A stretch of DNA of 18,935 bases from the NCBI GenBank assembly GCA_036496265.1, contig DASXLL010000220.1, positions 1-18,935 of the forward strand, read 5' to 3'. The notes below the pieces were generated by a model. It had not been told where the DNA came from. It searched no databases and saw only the letters and a list, made by a program, of their open reading frames with translations. The translations under genes and the position numbers were made by a program. This DNA is from CAYLLN01 sp036496265 (GTDB lineage: Bacteria > Planctomycetota > Planctomycetia > Pirellulales > Pirellulaceae). Below, piece by piece: positions 13,754 to 18,935 of this stretch (positions are counted from its first letter, which is position 1; each line of letters starts with the position of its first letter).

Positions 13754-13796
13754 GCGCTAAAGTTTCAAGTTTTTTCATTACGGAGGGCTTTAGCGC
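13754..13796. repeat. Inverted repeat GCGCTAAAG / CTTTAGCGC
   Basis: Nine-base perfect arms at 13754-13762 and 13788-13796 around 25 bases containing a T-run. The same 8-base word recurs as a tight palindrome at 13851-13867. Confidence 0.65.
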
Positions 13797-13850
13797 GGGT
13801 TGTAAGTTTTTGTGAGCTAAGGGTTTGGGGATTTGGGTTGACCGGGCGGT

Positions 13851-13867
13851 GCGCTAAACTTTAGCGC
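13851..13867. repeat. Palindrome GCGCTAAA-C-TTTAGCGC
   Basis: Perfect 8-base arms around a single C. It repeats the word of the longer inverted repeat 55 bases to the left, giving four copies of GCGCTAAA or its complement within 114 bases. Confidence 0.7.
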
Positions 13868-13874
13868 GACTTTA

Positions 13875-13903
13875 GGGGTGGTGGGCACAGCCCAACCTAC
13901 GGG
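13875..13903. repeat. REP-like palindrome, second copy of the GTGGGCACAG type
   Basis: The core TGGGC-ACA-GCCCA is a perfect hairpin, followed by ACCTACGGG. It shares GGTGGTGGGCACAG with the copy at 13721. Confidence 0.75.
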
Positions 13904-14020
13904 ATGCGGTGGCTGTGCCTCCAAGAGATAGATTGCAATTTGAGCAAAAAACCGGACCGAAAAATGGCCGATTGGGAAAAAAATGTGGGAAATATTTTGG
14001 GGTGATTGAGGGTGACAAAA

Positions 14021-14064
14021 ATGGTGGGCCGGCGCGAGCTGCGCTCGCTGGTCCCACCCTACGG
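14021..14064. repeat. REP-like palindrome, GGTGGGCCGGCG...CCCACCCTAC type
   Basis: Outer arms GGTGGG (14023-14028) and CCCACC (14053-14058) enclose an inner pair GCGAGC (14034-14039) and GCTCGC (14043-14048). A second copy with altered inner arms lies at 18634-18676. Confidence 0.8.
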
Positions 14065-14079
14065 TCATTGGTCGTTCAC

Positions 14080-14106
14080 GGAACGCCACGGAGGGCGTTC
14101 CCTACA
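14080..14106. repeat. REP-like palindrome GGAACGCC...GGCGTTCCCTACAG
   Basis: Perfect 8-base arms GGAACGCC and GGCGTTCC around six bases, then CTACAG. It lies 26 bases from the stop of the tricorn-like protease gene, where its hairpin could act as a terminator-like structure, though no T-run follows. Confidence 0.7.
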
Positions 14107-14132
14107 GGCGCGGGGGTTTGCAACACCCAGCG

Positions 14133-17100
14133 TCATTGGCCGACGGCGAGGGGTGGACTGGCTTTGGTGGGCAATTGGCGGATTAGCTCGGCGACGGCGA
14201 CTTCGAGCTGGCGGTCGCGGGTGGCGAGATTATCTTCGGGGGTGTTGTCGACGAAGATGTCGGGTTGGACGCCGTAGTTTTCCATGTTGGTGCGGTCGCG
14301 ATCGGCTAGGAAGACGCCGACTTGCGGAGTGCGGACGGTTGAGCCGTCGATGAGGCTGTAGCTGCCGGTGCCGATGACGGCACCCATTGTGGCGGTGCCG
14401 ACGAGCTTTCCTAAGCCGAGGGCGCGGAAGCCGGCGGGGAACATTTCGGCGTTGCTGGCGCTGCGCCAGTTTTGGAGGACGATTTTGGGGCCGAAATAGC
14501 CGCGGAAGGGTCGGTCGGTCTGCTCCGTGTGTCGCGGCTGCCAGACCTGATACGGTCGCTGCACGAGGATGGCGAGCAGCTCCTGCTCGATATTGCCGCC
14601 GCCGTTGAAGCGTTGATCGATGACGAGGGCTTCCTTGTGGCGGTTTTCGCGGAGCTCTTTTTCGAAGCGGCGCAGGGAAGGTTGATCCATTGCCTTGATG
14701 TGCAGATAGCCGAGGCGGCCGCCGGATAGCTCATCTACTTTGGCCCGTCGGTCGTTGACCCAGCGCTCGTAGCGCAGATTGCCGTAGGTGTTCCATGAAA
14801 TCGGCTCGTAGCGCACGGTCCAGGAATCTTTCTCCTCCGGCTTGGAATTGAGCGTTAGTTTGACCTTGGAATTCAGCCGGCGATTGTTGAGCGTTCGCCA
14901 AAGGCTATCGGTCGCCTGAATTGGCTGGCCATCGATGGCCAGCAGATAGTCGCCGGTGGAAACTTTGATCCAGTCTTTGTCGGCGGGGCCGTCCTGAAAT
15001 ACATGCGTGACCTTGTATCGTCCGGCGGCGTTGTCTGGTGTCAGTTCGAGTCCCAGATGAACCGTTTGCAATCGATTGCCTTCGCCTTGGGGTGAGGCGG
15101 CGGCGGCACCTGTGTGCGAGGCGTTCAGCTCGCCGATCATTTCGTTGATGAGGTTCATCAACTCCTGACGATCGGCCACATGGGCGACGATGGGTTCGTA
15201 CTTCGCGCGGGCGGCTTCCCAATCGACGCCGTGGAGCTTGGGATCGTAGAAGCGGTATTTCATCGTGCGCCAGGCGTCGCCGAACATCTCTCTCCATTCG
15301 GCTGGCTTATTGACCGTGAGCGTGACGTTGAAGCTCACGCGGCGAGCAGAGCCGCCGCCGCCGGCTGTTGCCGATTCGGTTGAGCTACCGCCTGTGGGGG
15401 CACCACCACCACGGCCGCCGCGACCGCCGGTTGGTCCAGCCGTTGGTCCCCCGCCGCCTCCGCCACCGCCGAGCGAAACGGAGTAGACATTGTTTGACTG
15501 TTGATAGAACAGGGTTCCGCGGGCGACGCGTAGATTGCGAACGAAGCCGCGGCCGCCTCCACCGCCGCGCGGTGACTCGTCGTCGCCTGTGGTGGTCGAG
15601 GGCGCCGATGCGCTGGCGACCTGGCGCATGTTCCGGCCGTCATCGGTGCATGTATAAATTGTCGCGCCGCTGCCAGGGCCGCCGGAGCCGGAGGTGGCAG
15701 CGAACACGAGCGTGCGGCCGTCGCGAGCGGGAGTGAAAGTCGTGATCGACAGATTGCTCGTTGCACTACCCCCACCGCCGCCTCCGCCACGGCCACCGCG
15801 TCCGCCACCACCGGCTGAACGCAGCACGTTGCGCGTTCGCCGTTTCAGGCCGGCCCAATCGATGTTGGGCGCTTTCGGGTTAGTCACACCGTCGGGACCG
15901 CGTCGGGCTCCGCCGGGGCCGGCTGCGCCGCGAGGTCCCGCCGGGCCGGCGGGACCTACAGCATCCGCTGAATTGTTGTCGTTGGCGTCGGGCGTTTCGG
16001 GTTCGTTGGGATCTTTCTGAAGCTTTTCGAGATAGATGACCATCAAATTCGATTGCGGCCGCTCACCATTCGCGAAATCGCCCCCTTCGGTGCGGAGGAA
16101 ATACAGCTTTTTGCCATCAGCCGAAAAAGCGGGTCGACGATCGCCGGCCGAATCGAACGTCACCTTCTTGGGCTCGCCGCCGCTGGAGGGCAGGATGTAA
16201 ATGTCGTCTGTGCGTGTGACATCCGACATGCTAAAGGCGAGCAGAGAGCCGTCGGGCGACCAGGCCGGTCGGTCGATTGAGCCGTATTTCGATGCCCAAA
16301 GTTCCTTTACTTCTTCGCCGTCGGCACTAACGCGATACATCTTTCCGTCGGATGCAGTGATCGCCAGATGGGTGCTATTGGGTGACCAGGAGTACGAGTT
16401 TTTCAGGGCGTCGATATCGGTCACACGCCGCGGCGCGCCCGAGCCATCAGCAGGCACGACATAAATCTCCTCGCGGCCGCTTTCCTGGTCGGAAACGAAG
16501 GCGATCAGCTTGCCATCGGGCGAGTATTCGACGCCGCGATCGCGGGCGGGCCCTTTCGTGAGTTGCGTGAGGTCGCCTTCTTCGCCGACGGGAACCAAAA
16601 ACAGTTCGCCGCGAACAGAGGCCACTACTGTGCGGCCAGTCGGAGCGACGTCGTAGTCATCGACGTCGCTATTCACCGTGCGATACTCGGTCAATGCATC
16701 CTGCGTCTCGGCGTTGATGGTGATCGGAATGGCTTCAGGCTTTCGCGTGGCGACGTCGAGCTTCCACAGGCGAAAATCGCGCTCGAAGACGATCGTCTTG
16801 CCATCGGCGCTCATCGCGGGAAAGCGCACGTCGCCGTCTTTGAATGTCGTGATCCGCGCGGCTTCACCACCGCCTTCAGGAACTCGCCAGAAGTTGCACT
16901 GTGCTTGACTGGAGGATAAGGTGCCCTCGTCGCGATCGCTGACGAAATAGATGTAACCATCGCTGCCCCACATGGGCCAGGTGTCCATGCCGAGGAAGCT
17001 GGTCACATCGCGAAATACCTTTGACTTCAGATCGACGACGGTGACGTCGGTCTGATAGGAGCCGCGATAGCCTTTTCGCCAATACGACTGTCCCTTGCGG

Positions 17101-17612
17101 TTGACGGCCAGTTTGCTGCCGTCGGGTGAGAAGCAGCCGTAGAGGCCGAAATCGGCGCCGGCTTTGGTTTCGGCGCTGCCGTCGAGGGGCACTATATATA
17201 GTGTTCCCAAAAAGTCGTCGCTGCGATTGGATGCGAAGAGCACGGACTTGCTGTCGGGCGACCAGCCGAGAACGTTGTCGTCGGCCGAGTGACAGGTCAG
17301 TTGCTTCGGTGTACCGCCGGTGGCCGGCACGATCCACACGTCGAGATTCCCTTCGCGGTCGCTGGAGAACGCAACCCATTTGCCGTCGGGCGAAAATCGT
17401 GGCGCTTGATCGCGGCCGCGATGAGCTGTCAGTCGTTGGACGTTCTTGCCGGATTCATCGGCGGTCCAGATATCGCCCATGTAGGTGAAGGCGAGCTTGC
17501 CGTTGTGATAGTGGGGATAGCGAACGAGCCGGGCTTCGTCCGCGCGCGATATCGCGGCAAAGATTGGAAACAGGACAATGGCAGCGATGGCGCAGCAGCA
17601 GGCGGTCTTCAT
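14133..17612 (-). CDS. Tricorn-protease-like secreted S41-type peptidase
   Basis: A 1159-residue protein: signal peptide (1-24, ending SRA), then two beta-propeller regions made of WD40-like/PD40 repeats (about 25-550; many blades carry PRFSPDGKWVAFSSDREG-like repeats), a C1 helical domain, a PDZ domain (about 850-910, GLELTPDN to ATDSLWRTL) and the S41-like catalytic core. The tricorn catalytic set can be seen: Ser832-His833 in NASHTGAA, nucleophile Ser1053 in SASNAEMF and Glu1111 in MENYGVQPD, with FNGGGNIEQE as the core loop before the nucleophile. Tricorn degrades peptides of roughly 6-12 residues. The family is near 1070 residues; the surplus is mostly three Gly-rich insertions (552-572 collagen-like, 600-616 and 713-745 poly-Gly). 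ATG 17612 has AAGG six bases upstream and starts the signal peptide. Confidence 0.95.
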   Translation of the reverse strand: MKTACCCAIAAIVLFPIFAAISRADEARLVRYPHYHNGKLAFTYMGDIWTADESGKNVQRLTAHRGRDQAPRFSPDGKWVAFSSDREGNLDVWIVPATGGTPKQLTCHSADDNVLGWSPDSKSVLFASNRSDDFLGTLYIVPLDGSAETKAGADFGLYGCFSPDGSKLAVNRKGQSYWRKGYRGSYQTDVTVVDLKSKVFRDVTSFLGMDTWPMWGSDGYIYFVSDRDEGTLSSSQAQCNFWRVPEGGGEAARITTFKDGDVRFPAMSADGKTIVFERDFRLWKLDVATRKPEAIPITINAETQDALTEYRTVNSDVDDYDVAPTGRTVVASVRGELFLVPVGEEGDLTQLTKGPARDRGVEYSPDGKLIAFVSDQESGREEIYVVPADGSGAPRRVTDIDALKNSYSWSPNSTHLAITASDGKMYRVSADGEEVKELWASKYGSIDRPAWSPDGSLLAFSMSDVTRTDDIYILPSSGGEPKKVTFDSAGDRRPAFSADGKKLYFLRTEGGDFANGERPQSNLMVIYLEKLQKDPNEPETPDANDNNSADAVGPAGPAGPRGAAGPGGARRGPDGVTNPKAPNIDWAGLKRRTRNVLRSAGGGGRGGRGGGGGGGSATSNLSITTFTPARDGRTLVFAATSGSGGPGSGATIYTCTDDGRNMRQVASASAPSTTTGDDESPRGGGGGRGFVRNLRVARGTLFYQQSNNVYSVSLGGGGGGGGPTAGPTGGRGGRGGGAPTGGSSTESATAGGGGSARRVSFNVTLTVNKPAEWREMFGDAWRTMKYRFYDPKLHGVDWEAARAKYEPIVAHVADRQELMNLINEMIGELNASHTGAAAASPQGEGNRLQTVHLGLELTPDNAAGRYKVTHVFQDGPADKDWIKVSTGDYLLAIDGQPIQATDSLWRTLNNRRLNSKVKLTLNSKPEEKDSWTVRYEPISWNTYGNLRYERWVNDRRAKVDELSGGRLGYLHIKAMDQPSLRRFEKELRENRHKEALVIDQRFNGGGNIEQELLAILVQRPYQVWQPRHTEQTDRPFRGYFGPKIVLQNWRSASNAEMFPAGFRALGLGKLVGTATMGAVIGTGSYSLIDGSTVRTPQVGVFLADRDRTNMENYGVQPDIFVDNTPEDNLATRDRQLEVAVAELIRQLPTKASPPLAVGQ
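15933..15957. repeat. Ten-base-arm palindrome inside the tricorn-like gene
   Basis: AGGTCCCGCC and GGCGGGACCT are perfect arms around GGGCC, followed by ACAG. In layout and CCTACAG ending it resembles the intergenic element at 14080-14106, but here it is in frame and encodes part of the collagen-like segment VGPAGPAGPRG. Confidence 0.65.
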
Positions 17613-17824
17613 GGCGGGCCTTTTGAAAAAGAAGGCGGTTGGCCCACTGATCATAGCGTCGCCAAAAGCCACTTTGAAGCAAGCACAGGTTTCAAGAGCT
17701 TGGCAAGTGCTCGCAGGTCTGCACGTTGTCGTTGGCGACAGGCAAGGAACCTTATACCTTATTAGTCGAGGGCAAATTGCCTCCAATGTTCCACCAAGGC
17801 TCCGCCCCGCGGCACATTTTCCGG

Positions 17825-17838
17825 GACCAAGTTTGGTC
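17825..17838. promoter_or_regulatory. Palindrome GACCAA-GT-TTGGTC in the divergent promoter region
   Basis: Perfect 6-base arms around two bases, 47 bases before the start of the phospholipase/carboxylesterase gene and a few bases before a TATAAA word (17843-17849 region) that could be a -10 element. It may be an operator for one or both divergent genes; no regulator gene is nearby. Confidence 0.35.
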
Positions 17839-17884
17839 TCGGCTATAAAGTGCGCGAACGTTCCTCGCCGATTGAAGATTTTTC

Positions 17885-18625
17885 GTGCATACAGAAAAAG
17901 TCATCTGGGGCGGCCTCACGAGTATTGTCGCGCACGATTTGGCGGCAGGTGAAAAGCCGTCGCTGGCCGCCGTGCTCTGTCACGGCTACGGCGCGCCGGG
18001 CACTGACCTGGCTGGGCTCGCTCAGCCGCTGCTCACCGTTACAGCGATAGCGAAAAAAGTTGCCCTCATCTTTCCCGCGGCACCGCTGGACCTGGCGGAA
18101 CAAGGAATTCCTGGCGGGCGTGCCTGGTGGCATCTTGATCTCGATCGGCTGATCAATCGCCGCACGCCGGAAGTACTGGAACGCTTCCGCCGCGATTGTC
18201 CGGATGGCCTACCCGCGGCCCGCGATGCACTGGTCGCATTACTTAGCGACGCCGGACGCCACTTCGGTCTGACGGCAGACCGCTTCATTCTCGGCGGCTT
18301 CTCGCAGGGTTCGATGTTGGCAACCGACGTTGCCTTGAGGCTCAAGAAGCCGCCGGCGGGCCTCTGCATTCTTTCGGGTGGGCTGATCAACGAGACCGAG
18401 TGGCAGCGATTGGCTAAGGAGCGCGGGCCGCTCGATGTTCTGCAAAGCCACGGCCGCGAGGACTCAATTCTGCCGTTTTCCACCGGTGAGGCGCTCCGAG
18501 ATTTGCTTACGTCGGTTGGCGCCCACGTCGATTTCTATGCCTTCGATGGCGATCATGAGATTCCGCTGGAGGTGCTTCACCGGCTGACGCACTTTATTCG
18601 CGAAAGGGCGAGCGCAAGTGGTTAG
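17885..18625 (+). CDS. Phospholipase/carboxylesterase family alpha/beta hydrolase
   Basis: A 246-residue serine esterase of the abhydrolase-2 (YpfH-like) group, acting on short acyl esters or lysophospholipids; the true substrate is unknown. The early motif is LCHGYGAPGTDL (31-42), the nucleophile is Ser140 in LGGFSQGS, the acid is Asp193 in SHGREDSILP and the His is His224 in DGDHEIPL. There is no signal peptide, so it is cytoplasmic. The start is GTG 17885; a stop 12 bases upstream in the same frame excludes an earlier start, and only a weak GAAG precedes it. It is divergent from the tricorn-like gene (272-base gap) and converges on the ferritin-like gene. Confidence 0.9.
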   Translation: MHTEKVIWGGLTSIVAHDLAAGEKPSLAAVLCHGYGAPGTDLAGLAQPLLTVTAIAKKVALIFPAAPLDLAEQGIPGGRAWWHLDLDRLINRRTPEVLERFRRDCPDGLPAARDALVALLSDAGRHFGLTADRFILGGFSQGSMLATDVALRLKKPPAGLCILSGGLINETEWQRLAKERGPLDVLQSHGREDSILPFSTGEALRDLLTSVGAHVDFYAFDGDHEIPLEVLHRLTHFIRERASASG

Positions 18626-18633
18626 GGTTGGAG

Positions 18634-18676
18634 ATGGTGGGCCGGCGCTCGCTGAGGCGAGCTTGTCCCACCCTAC
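18634..18676. repeat. REP-like palindrome between convergent genes (copy of the 14021 element)
   Basis: Outer arms GGTGGG and CCCACC enclose inner arms GCTCGC and GGCGAGC, followed by CTAC. It shares ATGGTGGGCCGGCG and TCCCACCCTAC with the element at 14021-14064. It fills the 82-base gap between two converging genes, where its hairpin could end transcription from both sides. Confidence 0.8.
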
Positions 18677-18707
18677 TTCATGTTCCAGCCTACGCTTTGT
18701 CGCAAAC

Positions 18708-18935
18708 TTAGCCGGCCTTCGACGCGCCCGCTGTTACCACGGCTGCCTTCGGGTCGCGCAGAATCCGCGTCAGCTTATCGACGCCATCCTGCTCATCTTC
18801 CAGGATGTTTTCGAGGAAGACGACGAGCGCGCGATCGCCTTCGGCAAGGGCCAATGCATCGTTGTAGCACCTCACGGCCTTCGACTCGAACTCCAGGGCA
18901 AAGTTGAGCATCTCATTGAGATCGTTGCTTTGCTT
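18708..18935 (-). CDS. C-terminal part of a bacterioferritin/ferritin-like protein (partial)
   Basis: The frame is open to the window edge (75 residues in view, N-terminus missing); the ATG about 24 bases inside the edge is probably internal. Two helices are visible: NDLNEMLNFALEFESKAVRC then YNDALALAEGDRALVVFLEN, followed by ILEDEQDGVDKLTRIL. This matches the last helices of the ferritin-like superfamily as in bacterioferritin, which stores iron or oxidises Fe(II). The second iron-ligand motif is usually ExxH; here the matching stretch is EDEQDGVDKL without His, so the metal site may be altered. The tail after ILRDP is Ala-rich. The gene ends 82 bases from the convergent esterase gene. Confidence 0.7.
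   Translation of the reverse strand, partial: KQSNDLNEMLNFALEFESKAVRCYNDALALAEGDRALVVFLENILEDEQDGVDKLTRILRDPKAAVVTAGASKAG

Larger units (their letters stand above)
13682..14132. other. Repeat-rich spacer between the tricorn-like and SGNH/DUF1080 genes
   Basis: The 451-base non-coding region holds at least four palindromic elements that end in CCTAC or nearly so, plus four copies of GCGCTAAA in two inverted pairs. It should also contain the promoter of the SGNH gene and the terminator of the protease gene, but I could not separate these from the repeats. No gene was recognised in either strand. Confidence 0.7.

Noticed and set aside
15378..15815. Frameshifted or chimeric region in the tricorn-like gene because of Gly-rich runs
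   Set aside because: The frame stays open through all three runs and the catalytic domains follow in the same frame with all key residues, so the gene appears intact.
17785..17804. Sigma-54 promoter for the tricorn-like gene
   Set aside because: GG-N10-GC spacing is met, but both elements (TGGAACA and AGGCA) are poor matches and the distance to the start is about 170 bases.

Overview
Probable organism: a planctomycete, most likely Pirellulales-like. The reasons are a LEPR-x-LL-type N-terminus at the left edge, a fused SGNH hydrolase/DUF1080 protein, a large secreted tricorn-type protease, GC-rich sequence, and short palindromic repeats ending in CCTAC between and even inside genes. This is inferred from protein style; no rRNA or other marker gene is present. 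No tRNA, rRNA, CRISPR array, insertion sequence or prophage was seen.

Layout. Positions 1-3294 (minus strand): the start of a LEPR-type surface protein, a secreted alpha/beta hydrolase and an amidase. Positions 3339-8354 (minus): a tight run of nine stress-type genes, in transcription order DUF1328 membrane peptide, CsbD-like protein with a membrane tail, four further small membrane-tail or YqjE-like proteins, another short tail protein, an AI-2E/PerM-family permease and an HPF/RaiA ribosome-hibernation factor. Divergent from this run, on the plus strand at 8785-10257, is a sigma-54-dependent (NtrC-type) response regulator. Facing its end is a tiny DUF3309 membrane peptide that was easy to miss. 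Then, on the minus strand, come an Hpt protein overlapping a HisKA-REC protein that has no ATPase domain, and a small exported unknown protein. Positions 12365-17612 (minus): a GDSL/DUF1080 hydrolase, a repeat-rich spacer and the tricorn-like protease. Positions 17885-18625 (plus): a phospholipase/carboxylesterase. A ferritin-like fragment (minus) runs off the right edge.

Main observation: GG-N10-GC sigma-54 promoter matches lie directly upstream of DUF1328 (strong), the exported unknown protein (near-perfect), the Hpt/HisKA-REC pair (perfect -24 element) and DUF3309 (weaker). These genes flank a gene for a sigma-54 activator. I infer a locally encoded sigma-54 stress regulon that joins a phosphorelay to membrane-remodelling and ribosome-hibernation proteins. 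Five of the small proteins share one membrane-tail pattern resembling E. coli YqjD/ElaB, and a YqjE-like and an HPF protein sit in the same run. This suggests a planctomycete counterpart of the sigma-S-controlled yqj system, driven by sigma-54 instead. The promoters are read from sequence; the regulatory link is inference.
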